From assembly GCA_018350325.1 (NCBI GenBank), contig JAEVLN010000026.1:682001-746000 (forward strand): DNA of 64,000 nt, written 5' to 3'. Within the stretch, counting starts at the first letter, position 1, and every line of letters begins with the position of its first letter. Positions 46,148 through 58,372 of this stretch are shown here, piece by piece. The stretch comes from Globodera rostochiensis. Lineage: Eukaryota > Nematoda > Chromadorea > Rhabditida > Heteroderidae. Made by a program: the position numbers and the translations under genes. Under the pieces are notes generated by a model, which ran no database searches, had not been told where the DNA came from, and saw only the letters and a list, made by a program, of their open reading frames with translations.

Positions 46148-46867
46148 CAGTGTTTTCCCGGTTCCATTTTTTCTAACGGTTCCACGGTTCCGGTTCCGAA
46201 GCGGTTCCGGATTTTCGCGGTTCCGGTTCCAAACCGGTTCCGGATTTTCGCGGTTCCGGTTCCAAAGCGGTTCCGGGTTTTCGCGGTTCCGGGAACCGGT
46301 TCCGGAACCGGTTCCAACGGTTCCGGTTCCAAATTCCAAAAATTTGTAAATATGGCCAAAGATTTTTCAAAAAAATCAGAAAAATGTAAGAAAATATTGT
46401 TCATTCACATTACATGAAAATGATCAATTTTATAAAACGTCTTGATAAGAAAGTTAAAACGCACCGGAAACAATTTAATTCAAATGAAGCTTGTTTAAGT
46501 GAACCATAAGTTTTCTTGACAACAATTTTTCCTGGGTTCTATTTTTGAGCCCTTTTGTCATTATGCCGGCACTTGAAGTAATTGGAATGCCAAATAGCCG
46601 ATTTTGGCTCTTTACACATTTGTAGATATTAATCTTCATGTATTTATTTAATAGATTATTAGGGCGAAAAATACCCAATGAAATCCAAAATTGCTGATGC
46701 TTTGTATTTGGAAGTTATTGCTTTGTTGTGTAAAAAGGCTATTCGCTTCAAAAATTAATTCATAATTCAATTCATTATGCACTGAAAAACATGTATAGGA
46801 ACCGGTTCCGGAACCGGTTCCCGGAACCTTTGGAACCGGCACCGGAACCGGAACCGGGAAAACACTT
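46148..46867. mobile_element. hAT-type non-autonomous element, 720 bp
   Basis: The left end CAGTGTTTTCCCGGTTCC is mirrored by GGAACCGGGAAAACACTT at the right. An 8-bp duplication GGTTAGAG flanks it at 46140-46147 and 46868-46875. The CAGTG end and 8-bp duplication are hAT hallmarks. The left 170 bp are a tandem array of GGTTCCGG-containing units about 42 bp long (46150-46330), and the right end has the complementary words. No transposase frame is present. Confidence 0.85.
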
Positions 46868-47089
46868 GGTTAGAGTATTATTCAACCTTTCTCCAGAGGG
46901 GGTTATAGTTTTAGGGGGGAGGGGAAGGGGTAGTAGTATTTAGCAAGTACAGTAATTATTAGGCTAATAGACCGAGTTCCAAACAATATTTGAAATTTTT
47001 GAAAAGAAAACTAGAATTTTTAAATTATCTATATTGTTGCGATTTTTAATTTTAGGGCCACTATCGGAACCGTATAACCATAAAACAAT

Positions 47090-50000
47090 AGGTTTCACAC
47101 TCTTCGAGTTACCAAGATTACATCGGTTTCAAACCCTTCGAGTTACAAGACTACATCGGTTTCACACCCTTCGAGTTACCAAGACTACATCGGTTTCACA
47201 CCCTTCGAGTTACCAAGACTACATCGGTTTCACACCCTTCGAGTTACCAAGACTACATCGGTTTCACACTCTTCGAGTTACCAAGATTACATCGGTTTTA
47301 CACCCTTCGAGTTACCAAGATTACATCGGTTTCAAACCCTTCGAGTTACAAGACTACATCGGTTTCACACCCTTCGAGTTACCAAGACTACATCGGTTTC
47401 ACACCCTTCGAAGACTACATCGGTTTCACACCCTTCGAGTTACCAAGACTACATCGGTTTCACACCCTTCGAAGACTACATCGGTTTCACACCCTTCGAG
47501 TAACCAAGAGTACATCGGTTTCACGCCCTTCGAGTTACCGAGACTACATCGGTTTCACACCCTTCGAAGACTACATCAGTTTCACACCCTTCGAATTACC
47601 AAGACTACATCGGTTTCACACCCTTCGAGTTACTAAGACTACATCGGTTGCACGCCCTTCGAGTTACAAAGACTACATCGGTTTCACACCCTCGAGTTAC
47701 CAAGACTACATCGGTTTCACACCCTTCGAGTTACCAAGACTACATCGGTTTTACACCCTTCGAGTTACCAAGAGTACATCGGTTGCACGCCCTTCGAGTT
47801 ACCAAGACTACATCGGTTTCACACCCTCGAGTTACCAAGACTACATCGGTTTCACACCCTTCGAGTTACCAAGACTACATCGGTTTTACACCCTTCGAGT
47901 TACCAAGAGCACATCGGTTTCACGCCCTCCGAGTTACCGAGACTACATCGGTTTCACACCCTTCGAAGACTACATCGGTTTCACACCCTTCGAGTTACCA
48001 AGACTACATCGGTTTCACACCTTTCGAGTTACCAAGAGTACATCGGTTTCACACCCTTCGAGTTACTAAGACTACATCGGTTTCACACCTTTCGAGTTAC
48101 CAAGACTACATCAGTTTTACACCCTTCGAGTTACCAAGAGTACATCGGTTTCACGCCCTCCGAGTTACCGAGACTACATCGGTTTCACACCCTTCGAGTT
48201 ACCAAGACTACATCGGTTTCACACCCTTCGAAGACTACATCGGTTTCACACCCTTCGAGTAACCAAGAGTACATCGGTTTCACGCCCTTCGAGTTACCGA
48301 GACTACATCGGTTTCACACCCTTCGAAGACTACATCAGTTTCACACCCTTCGAATTACCAAGACTACATCGGTTTCACACCCTTCGAGTTACTAAGACTA
48401 CATCGGTTGCACGCCCTTCGAGTTACAAAGACTACATCGGTTTCACACCCTCGAGTTACCAAGACTACATCGGTTTCACACCCTTCGAGTTACCAAGACT
48501 ACATCGGTTTTACACCCTTCGAGTTACCAAGAGTACATCGGTTGCACGCCCTTCGAGTTACCAAGATTACATCGGTTTCAAACCCTTCGAGTTACAAGAC
48601 TACATCGGTTTCACACCCTTCGAGTTACCAAGACTACATCGGTTTCACACCCTTCGAAGACTACATCGGTTTCACACCCTTCGAGTTACCAAGACTACAT
48701 CGGTTTCACACCCTTCGAAGACTACATCGGTTTCACACCCTTCGAGTAACCAAGAGTACATCGGTTTCACGCCCTTCGAGTTACCGAGACTACATCGGTT
48801 TCACACCCTTCGAAGACACATCAGTTTCACACCCTTCGAATTACCAAGACTACATCGGTTTCACACCCTTCGAGTTACTAAGACTACATCGGTTGCACGC
48901 CCTTCGAGTTACAAAGACTACATCGGTTTCACACCCTCGAGTTACCAAGACTACATCGGTTTCACACCCTTCGAGTTACCAAGACTACATCGGTTTTACA
49001 CCCTTCGAGTTACCAAGAGTACATCGGTTGCACGCCCTTCGAGTTACCAAGACTACATCGGTTTCACACCCTCGAGTTACCAAGACTACATCGGTTTCAC
49101 ACCCTTCGAGTTACCAAGACTACATCGGTTTTACACCCTTCGAGTTACCAAGAGCACATCGGTTTCACGCCCTCCGAGTTACCGAGACTACATCGGTTTC
49201 ACACCCTTCGAAGACTACATCGGTTTCACACCCTTCGAGTTACCAAGACTACATCGGTTTCACACCTTTCGAGTTAGTACATCGGTTTCACACCCTTCGA
49301 GTTACTAAGACTACATCGGTTTCACACCTTTCGAGTTACCAAGACTACATCAGTTTTACACCCTTCGAGTTACCAAGAGTACATCGGTTTCACGCCCTCC
49401 GAGTTACCGAGACTACATCGGTTTCACACCCTTCGAGTTACCAAGACTACATCGGTTTCACACCCTTCGAAGACTACATCGGTTTCACACCCTTCGAGTA
49501 ACCAAGAGTACATCGGTTTCACGCCCTTCGAGTTACCGAGACTACATCGGTTTCACACCCTTCGAAGACTACATCAGTTTCACACCCTTCGAATTACCAA
49601 GACTACATCGGTTTCACACCCTTCGAGTTACTAAGACTACATCGGTTGCACGCCCTTCGAGTTACAAAGACTACATCGGTTTCACACCCTCGAGTTACCA
49701 AGACTACATCGGTTTCACACCCTTCGAGTTACCAAGACTACATCGGTTTTACACCCTTCGAGTTACCAAGAGTACATCGGTTGCACGCCCTTCGAGTTAC
49801 CAAGACTACATCGGTTTCACACCCTCGAGTTACCAAGACTACATCGGTTTCACACCCTTCGAGTTACCAAGACTACATCGGTTTTACACCCTTCGAGTTA
49901 CCAAGAGCACATCGGTTTCACGCCCTCCGAGTTACCGAGACTACATCGGTTTCACACCCTTCGAAGACTACATCGGTTTCACACCCTTCGAGTTACCAAG

Positions 50001-53000
50001 ACTACATCGGTTTCACACCTTTCGAGTTAGTACATCGGTTTCACACCCTTCGAGTTACTAAGACTACATCGGTTTCACACCTTTCGAGTTACCAAGACTA
50101 CATCAGTTTTACACCCTTCGAGTTACCAAGAGTACATCGGTTTCACGCCCTCCGAGTTACCGAGACTACATCGGTTTCACACCCTTCGAAGACTACAACG
50201 GTTTCACACCCTTCGAGTTACCAAGACTACATCGGTTTCACACCTTTCGAGAGAGTACATCGGTTTCACACCCTTCGAGTTACTAAGACTACATCGGTTT
50301 CACGCCCTTCGAGTTACCAAGAGTACATCGGTTTCACACCCTTCGAGTTACTAAGACTACATCGGTTTCACACCTTTCGAGTTACCAAGACTACATCAGT
50401 TTTACACCCTTCGAGTTACCAAGAGTACATCGGTTTCACGCCCTCCGAGTTACCGAGACTACATCGGTTTCACACCCTTCGAGTTACTAAGACTACATCG
50501 GTTGCACGCCCTTCGAGTTACAAAGACTACATCGGTTTCACACCCTCGAGTTACCAAGACTACATCGGTTTCACACCCTTCGAGTTACCAAGACTACATC
50601 GGTTTTACACCCTTCGAGTTACCAAGAGTACATCGGTTGCACGCCCTTCGAGTTACCAAGACTACATCGGTTTCACACCCTCGAGTTACCAAGACTACAT
50701 CGGTTTCACACCCTTCGAGTTACCAAGACTACATCGGTTTTACACCCTTCGAGTTACCAAGAGCACATCGGTTTCACGCCCTCCGAGTTACCGAGACTAC
50801 ATCGGTTTCACACCCTTCGAAGACTACATCGGTTTCACACCCTTCGAGTTACCAAGACTACATCGGTTTCACACCTTTCGAGTTACTAAGACTACATCGG
50901 TTTCACGCCCTTCGAGTTACCAAGAGTACATCGGTTTCACACCCTTCGAGTTACTAAGACTACATCGGTTTCACACCTTTCGAGTTACCAAGACTACATC
51001 AGTTTTACACCCTTCGAGTTACCAAGAGTACATCGGTTTCACGCCCTCCGAGTTACCGAGACTACATCGGTTTCACACCCTTCGAGTTACTAAGACTACA
51101 TCGGTTGCACGCCCTTCGAGTTACAAAGACTACATCGGTTTCACACCCTCGAGTTACCAAGACTACATCGGTTTCACACCCTTCGAGTTACCAAGACTAC
51201 ATCGGTTTTACACCCTTCGAGTTACCAAGAGTACATCGGTTGCACGCCCTTCGAGTTACCAAGACTACATCGGTTTCACACCCTCGAGTTACCAAGACTA
51301 CATCGGTTTCACACCCTTCGAGTTACCAAGACTACATCGGTTTTACACCCTTCGAGTTACCAAGAGCACATCGGTTTCACGCCCTCCGAGTTACCGAGAC
51401 TACATCGGTTTCACACCCTTCGAAGACTACATCGGTTTCACACCCTTCGAAGACTACATCGGTTTCACACCCTCCGAGTTACCGAGACTACATCGGTTTC
51501 ACACCCTTCGAAGACTACAACGGTTTCACACCCTTCGAGTTACCAAGACTACATCGGTTTCACACCTTTCGAGAGAGTACATCGGTTTCACACCCTTCGA
51601 GTTACTAAGACTACATCGGTTTCACGCCCTTCGAGTTACCAAGAGTACATCGGTTTCACACCCTTCGAGTTACTAAGACTACATCGGTTTCACACCTTTC
51701 GAGTTACCAAGACTACATCAGTTTTACACCCTTCGAGTTACCAAGAGTACATCGGTTTCACGCCCTCCGAGTTACCGAGACTACATCGGTTTCACACCCT
51801 TCGAGTTACTAAGACTACATCGGTTGCACGCCCTTCGAGTTACAAAGACTACATCGGTTTCACACCCTCGAGTTACCAAGACTACATCGGTTTCACACCC
51901 TTCGAGTTACCAAGACTACATCGGTTTTACACCCTTCGAGTTACCAAGAGTACATCGGTTGCACGCCCTTCGAGTTACCAAGACTACATCGGTTTCACAC
52001 CCTCGAGTTACCAAGACTACATCGGTTTCACACCCTTCGAGTTACCAAGACTACATCGGTTTTACACCCTTCGAGTTACCAAGAGCACATCGGTTTCACG
52101 CCCTCCGAGTTACCGAGACTACATCGGTTTCACACCCTTCGAAGACTACATCGGTTTCACACCCTTCGAGTTACCAAGACTACATCGGTTTCACACCTTT
52201 CGAGTTACTAAGACTACATCGGTTTCACGCCCTTCGAGTTACCAAGAGTACATCGGTTTCACACCCTTCGAGTTACTAAGACTACATCGGTTTCACACCT
52301 TTCGAGTTACCAAGACTACATCAGTTTTACACCCTTCGAGTTACCAAGAGTACATCGGTTTCACGCCCTCCGAGTTACCGAGACTACATCGGTTTCACAC
52401 CCTTCGAGTTACTAAGACTACATCGGTTGCACGCCCTTCGAGTTACAAAGACTACATCGGTTTCACACCCTCGAGTTACCAAGACTACATCGGTTTCACA
52501 CCCTTCGAGTTACCAAGACTACATCGGTTTTACACCCTTCGAGTTACCAAGAGTACATCGGTTGCACGCCCTTCGAGTTACCAAGACTACATCGGTTTCA
52601 CACCCTCGAGTTACCAAGACTACATCGGTTTCACACCCTTCGAGTTACCAAGACTACATCGGTTTTACACCCTTCGAGTTACCAAGAGCACATCGGTTTC
52701 ACGCCCTCCGAGTTACCGAGACTACATCGGTTTCACACCCTTCGAAGACTACATCGGTTTCACACCCTTCGAGTTACCAAGACTACATCGGTTTCACACC
52801 TTTCGAGTTACCAAGAGTACATCGGTTTCACACCCTTCGAGTTACTAAGACTACATCGGTTTCACACCTTTCGAGTTACCAAGACTACATCAGTTTTACA
52901 CCCTTCGAGTTACCAAGAGTACATCGGTTTCACGCCCTCCGAGTTACCGAGACTACATCGGTTTCACACCCTTCGAGTTACCAAGACTACATCGGTTTCA

Positions 53001-54306
53001 CACCCTTCGAAGACTACATCGGTTTCACACCCTTCGAGTAACCAAGAGTACATCGGTTTCACGCCCTTCGAGTTACCGAGACTACATCGGTTTCACACCC
53101 TTCGAAGACTACATCAGTTTCACACCCTTCGAATTACCAAGACTACATCGGTTTCACACCCTTCGAGTTACTAAGACTACATCGGTTGCACGCCCTTCGA
53201 GTTACAAAGACTACATCGGTTTCACACCCTCGAGTTACCAAGACTACATCGGTTTCACACCCTTCGAGTTACCAAGACTACATCGGTTTTACACCCTTCG
53301 AGTTACCAAGAGTACATCGGTTGCACGCCCTTCGAGTTACCAAGACTACATCGGTTTCACACCCTCGAGTTACCAAGACTACATCGGTTTCACACCCTTC
53401 GAGTTACCAAGACTACATCGGTTTTACACCCTTCGAGTTACCAAGAGCACATCGGTTTCACGCCCTCCGAGTTACCGAGACTACATCGGTTTCACACCCT
53501 TCGAAGACTACATCGGTTTCACACCCTTCGAGTTACCAAGAGTACATCGGTTTCACGCCCTCCGAGTTACCGAGACTACATCGGTTTCACACCCTTCGAA
53601 GACTACAACGGTTTCACACTCTTCGAGTTACTAAGACTACATCGGTTGCACGCCCTTCGAGTTACAAAGACTACATCGGTTTCACACCCTCGAGTTACCA
53701 AGACTACATCGGTTTCACACCCTTCGAGTTACCAAGACTACATCGGTTTCACACCCTTCGAAGACTACATCGGTTTCACACCCTCCGAGTTACCGAGACT
53801 ACATCGGTTTCACACCCTTCGAAGACTACAACGGTTTCACACCCTTCGAGTTACCAAGACTACATCGGTTTCACACCTTTCGAGAGAGTACATCGGTTTC
53901 ACACCCTTCGAGTTACTAAGACTACATCGGTTTCACGCCCTTCGAGTTACCAAGAGTACATCGGTTTCACACCCTTCGAGTTACCAAGACTACATCGGTT
54001 TCACACCCTTCGAGTTACCAAGTCTACATCGGTTTCACACCCTCGAGTTACCAAGACTACATCGGTTTTACACCCTTCGAGCTACCAAGAGTACATCGGT
54101 TTCACGCCCTTCGAGTTACCAAGAGTACATCGTTTCACGCCCTTCGAGTTACCAAGAGTACATCGGTTTCACACCCTTCGAGTTACTAAGACTACATCGG
54201 TTTCACGCCCTTTGAGTTACCAAGGTACATCGGTTTCACACCCTTCGAGTTACCGAGACTACATCGGTTTCACACCCTTCGAGTTACCAAGACTACATCG
54301 GTTTAA
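47090..54306. repeat. 7.2-kb satellite of a 34-bp unit with higher-order structure
   Basis: Roughly 200 units of a 34-bp repeat (TTCGAGTTACCAAGACTACA plus the rest CGGTTTCACACCC). Shorter 24-bp units lack GTTACCAAG-type bases. Recurrent blocks starting GGTTGCACGCCC occur at about 47645, 48404, 49643, 50499, 51102, 51821, 52424, 53183 and 53643. The spacings 759, 1239, 856, 603, 719, 603, 759 and 460 bp show higher-order copying. The plus strand of the unit has no stop codon in any frame, and 34 is not a multiple of 3. Long frames (up to 676 codons) therefore arise by chance and read YQDYIGFTPFELPRLHRFHT-like cycles. No ATG or promoter context supports a gene. Confidence 0.97.
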
Positions 54307-54405
54307 CATTTGAAGGAGAATGAAATGGAAGAAAATGATAATTGCACAAAATTAAACGCGAATTTTTTTTACAATTTTTCACTGTTTACAAATACAAATT
54401 ATATG

Positions 54406-55376
54406 TTATACCGCTAAAATAAGCGGTGAATGCTCTAATAATTTACAAATATTAAATCTTAATTTTGAATACTCGTTATCCGCAAAAGTTGCGCGATTCT
54501 CCGACAATGAATGTTCATCAACAAAATTTTGATTTAAAATTGGAAAAAATTTCTTTTTCCATTTGTATAATGTAAATGCACTAATATTCAGCATTTTAGC
54601 TATATCGGTGACATCTAGTTTAGGATTTGTTCGCTTAATTTTGTAATATTTTCCCATCAATTCCAATTTTCTCGCTTTCGGAGTATATAATATTCGCTAA
54701 ATAAAATTTTAAAAGGCGATTCTCCGGCAATGAATATTAATTTAAGATAATTTGTATTAAATTTAAAAAATTGAGTATTAAAACAAATGTTTACAATTGA
54801 CGGGAAGCCCAAATTATTTTTTCCAATTAAATAATGTTCTTTCACAAATTCCCATATCTTTTGCAAGTTCTTTCTGTTCTACCGGATGGCACATTTTTAT
54901 CACTTCTATTCTTGCAATAAATTCGCGCTTTTTCTCTTCATAAAAATTATTTTTATTTTTCTGTTTGCGGCTTAATTGCAATAATTTCTCGTTTTTCTTG
55001 CTCATTGAATTCATTTTCTTCATTAATTCCTTCAATTATTTCATCATCACTTTGATTAATGCGATCCGGGTCTTCCTGTGTAAGATTATGATCAGTCCAA
55101 TCCGGGTCTTCCTGGTGTAAGATTCTGATCAGTCGAATCCGAATTATAAGCTTCAACATCCTGATCTATATTGTCATCATGATCAGCTTGTTCATTTAGT
55201 GCGTTTTCTCCCGAGTTTAACGGCGATGTTTCCACTTTTATTTGTTGATGGTCATTTTCGTCCCATCCTTTCCCATATATTTCATCAAAAGTTGGTCGAA
55301 TTTTGCCGATATTTGGTTCATTAACCGCCAAAATTAAAAGTAATCCATTTAAAAACAAAAATAATATAAGCAACAA
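54406..55376 (-). pseudogene. Decayed HTH-protein gene (family copy 4)
   Basis: The start codon is out of frame with the signal-peptide frame because two bases are missing. A duplicated segment around LTQEDPD adds a base and shifts the frame near 55110. A deletion joins the end of the linker (EKREII) to the start of HTH2 (LSRKQK), removing HTH1. HTH2 ends in a stop where relatives have Glu (FNWKK then TAA). The last exon (54406-54666) is intact: LDVTDIAKMLNISAFTLYK, then a 40-residue tail unlike copy 2. The HTH3 exon is largely missing. It abuts the end of the 34-bp satellite. Confidence 0.8.
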
Positions 55377-55689
55377 TTCATTTTTCTTGATTATTTATTC
55401 TAAACATATCATATTTAAATTGTTAAATGAAATACAATTATAAAAATAAATATCTAAAATACCTATATTGACAAATACAAATATTCGCTTGTCAAAATAT
55501 TGACATAATTGATTTTACAAAAACTGAATTCATTGATAGAGATATTTATTTGCTTGTTATTATAAATCATATATTTAACGTCGGGAAATTAATTCCCGAA
55601 TTGAGGTCGTCAGCTCCCATCCTTGCTACTAATCAATGTTAGCGTTAATGTTGAAAATAATTCCAGAATTAACCGATTAATTTTGAAAA

Positions 55690-55985
55690 TTCTGAAATTT
55701 TAAAGTCAATAACTTTTTTTAAGCTCAACCAAATCAAAAAACAAGATGCCATTCGAAAGCTCTTAATCATTTGGGGGGAAAAAGCCAAGCGGTTCAATTC
55801 GTTTTTAAAAAGTTCTATGTCAAAAAGCACCCTTTATTGAAATAACTTTTTCACGAATTCTTTAATTGTTTAGCTTTGGCTTAACAATAGCTTTTAAAAG
55901 CTTAGATCTTTCGAATCGCATCTTGTTCTTTGATTTGGTTGAGTTTAAAATGAGTTATAGCCTCAAATTTTAGAATTTACAAAAT
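55690..55985. mobile_element. Fold-back element related to the one in AP-2 intron 6
   Basis: The arms share CTCAACCAAATCAAA and ACAAGATGC.ATTCGAAAG in inverted orientation. The inner words GCCAAGCGGTTCAATTCG and CTTTTAAAAGCTTAGA match 30640-30850. It ends where the minisatellite at 55990 begins. Confidence 0.65.
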
Positions 55986-55989
55986 GAAC

Positions 55990-56318
55990 CGGTGCTGCCG
56001 GGCCCCTATCGGCACAGCCGAGCCCCTACCGGCACCGCCGGGCCCCTATCGGCACAGCCGAGACCCTACCGGCACCGCCGGGCCCCTATCGGCACCGCCG
56101 GGCCCCTATCGGCACAGCCGAGACCCTACCGGCACCGCCGGGCCCCTACCGGCATTGCCGGGTCCCTATCGGCACCGCCGGGCCCCTATCGGCATTGTCG
56201 GGCCCCTATCGGCACCGCCAGGTCCCTATCGGCACCACCGGGTCCCTATCGGCATTGTCGGGCCCCTATCGGCACAGCCGAGACCCTACCGGCACCGCCG
56301 GACCCCTATCGGCTTGTT
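55990..56318. repeat. 20-bp GC-rich minisatellite (GGCACCGCCGGGCCCCTATC)
   Basis: About 16 units, the reverse complement of the unit at 22200-22450, with variants such as GGCACAGCCGAGACCCTACC. It lies about 290 bp upstream of HTH copy 5. Frames read Pro/Tyr/Arg/His repeats and are not coding. Confidence 0.95.
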
Positions 56319-56611
56319 TCATGTTTACTGACAACTATTCATTTTCAACGTTAATAACACACCCATTTTCTCTTCAAGTAATAACATGCAAAGTTTCTGA
56401 TGAAGGCAAGTCAATTTAATTCTGAACCTTTAAATAACGAATTAAAAAATTGGCATATAAATAATGTGTCAATTATTGTATTCTTCTACATTTATACATA
56501 TCATATGACGGTTCTACTTTTTCTTTTTTGATATTAAATACTTACAAATTAGTAAAAATATCAACGATTCATTTTCTAATACAATTTTTATTATTACTTA
56601 GAGATTTTCAA

Positions 56612-57796
56612 ATGAAGTTTTTGGTATTCTTTTTATTCATATTTGGATTACTTTTAATTGACAAAGTTTTGACGGTTAATGAACCAAAAGTTGAGAAAAT
56701 TCGACCAACTTTTGATGAAATATATGGGAAAGAATGGGACGAAAATGACCATCAACAAATAAAAGTGGAAACATCGCCGTTAAACTCGGGAGAAAATGCA
56801 CAAAATGAACAAGCTGATCATGATGACAATATAGATCAGGATGTTGAAGCTTATAATTCCGATTCGACTGATCAGAATCTTACGCAGGAAGACCCGGATC
56901 GCATTGATCAAAATGATGATGAAACAATTGATGGAATTAATGATGAAAATGAATTCTCTGAGCAAGAAAAACGAGAAATTATTTGCAATTTTCACGCGAT
57001 GAAAGAAAAATTCAAAGGAAAAGTTACAAAAAAAGAAAGGACTAAAATTGAGGAAAAATTTGGTAAAAGTTTGGGAGTCAATCGCGACAAAATTTATAAA
57101 TGGAAAAAAGAATTTGGCTTAAGTCGCAAACAGGAAAAAAATTTAAAAAGTTTTTATGAAAAGAAAAAGCGCGAATTTATTGAGCGAATGGATGAAATCA
57201 AAATGAGTCAACGGGGAGAACAGAATAAACTTGCTAAAGATTTGGGAATTTCTCATGACACATTTTGTCGTTGGAAAAAAGAATTTGGACTTTCCGTCAA
57301 TTGTATGCATTTAAATAATTATTTTCAAAAACTATTCACTTAAATTTAGCGAAATACTCCGAAAGTGAAAAATTGGAATTGATGAAAAAATATTCCAAAA
57401 TTAAACGAAGAAATCCTAAAATTAGCGACATTGATATTGTCAAAATGCTAAATATTAGTGCATTTACACTATACAAATGGAAAAATGAATTCGGAATTCG
57501 CGCCAATTGTAAACTTTAAATAATTAATTACAAACTTTTTTAACAAATTTTTTTTAGCATTTTCCAATAAAAAGAAATTGGAATTGATGGAAAAATATTA
57601 CAAAATTAAACAAAGAAATCCTAAATTAAATGTCACTGATATTGCCAAAAGGCTGAATATTGGAAACGAGTATTCAAATTTAAATATTTCTTTTTTATCA
57701 AATTTAATGTTTAAAACAAAACGGGGATCCCCGTTTTCAGGAATCCCCGTTTTCGGGGAAGAGCAAACCGGGAACGGGGATCCCCGGCGCGGATAA
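56612..57796 (+). CDS. Secreted multi-HTH protein (family copy 5, best preserved)
   Basis: Three exons give 362 residues: 56612-57302, 57350-57508 and 57558-57796. Exon 1 has a signal peptide (MKFLVFFLFIFGLLLI), FDEIYGKEWDEN, and the acidic linker (KVETSPLNSGEN, DDNIDQDVEAYNSDS). HTH1 ends LGVNRDKIYKWKKEFG and HTH2 LGISHDTFCRWKKEFG. Exon 2 is exactly one HTH (LNISAFTLYKWKNEFG). Exon 3 begins HTH4 but loses its recognition helix after KRLNIG and ends in codons from a GGATCC-palindrome insertion. Both introns are phase 1 and about 50 bp, so HTH exons can be added or lost without frame change. HTH units resemble homeodomain-like/IS3 OrfA types. Function unknown; secretion plus HTHs suggests a protein meant to reach DNA or RNA outside the secreting cell, which is inference. 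Confidence 0.75.
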
Positions 57797-58372
57797 GCCA
57801 AAAATCCTTTTTATGGGGTGCATTTTTTAATAAAAATCAAGCCTTTTTTCAATTAAAGTTTTCTTAGTTTGTAAGCAATAAACAAAAAAAACCATTAAGT
57901 TTTTGCCATTTTTGTTAAAAGATTTCACCAAAATGTTCGCGAAATTAAGCATTTTGCTTCAGATTTTCGGGAAAATTTTCAAAAAAAAAATTGTTGCCTT
58001 ACGTAAAAGTGGAGGATGTCCGGCGGTACCTACATAAAGGCACCACCGGTTAAATTTTACAAAAATTGGCATTGACGAATAGACAAAACACTAGGCCATC
58101 GATTTACTTGGTGGGACCCAAGCAAAAAAGATTGAAATTTTTTGTCATTAAGTACTTACGCTTCAAACAAAATTCAAACTGAGTTTACAGTTTCGAATTT
58201 ATTTTGGCAATCACATCATCCATTAAGTCCGCATGTGATGGCCATCTTTAGGGGGCCATTATCATCCCCGTTCCTGTCGGGGATGAGACCGGGATCCCCG
58301 TTTTCTGGGATGAGTAAACCGGGGAACGGGGATGAAAATGGCCGGGGATTCCCGGTTTTCGTGCCCCCGGCT
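57718..58372. mobile_element. Insertion with GGATCC-palindrome ends in HTH copy 5
   Basis: The left end repeats CGGGGATCCCCG and CCCCGTTTTC. The right end (58255-58372) has GGGATCCCCGTTTTC and AACCGGGGAACGGGGAT. Between them is AT-rich DNA with no frame. The 3' flank shared with copies 2 and 3 resumes at about 58403, so this segment replaced the end of the terminal exon. No target duplication was found. Confidence 0.6.

Noticed and set aside
46096..46404. Frames with NRENPEP and EPEP repeats
   Set aside because: Translation of the GGTTCCGG array in the hAT-like element.
49646..51676. 676-codon open frame and other long frames
   Set aside because: The 34-bp satellite has no stop codons on the plus strand, frames change phase every unit, and no gene start is present.
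47090..54306. Possible CRISPR array
   Set aside because: Units are contiguous without unique spacers, and the genome is eukaryotic.
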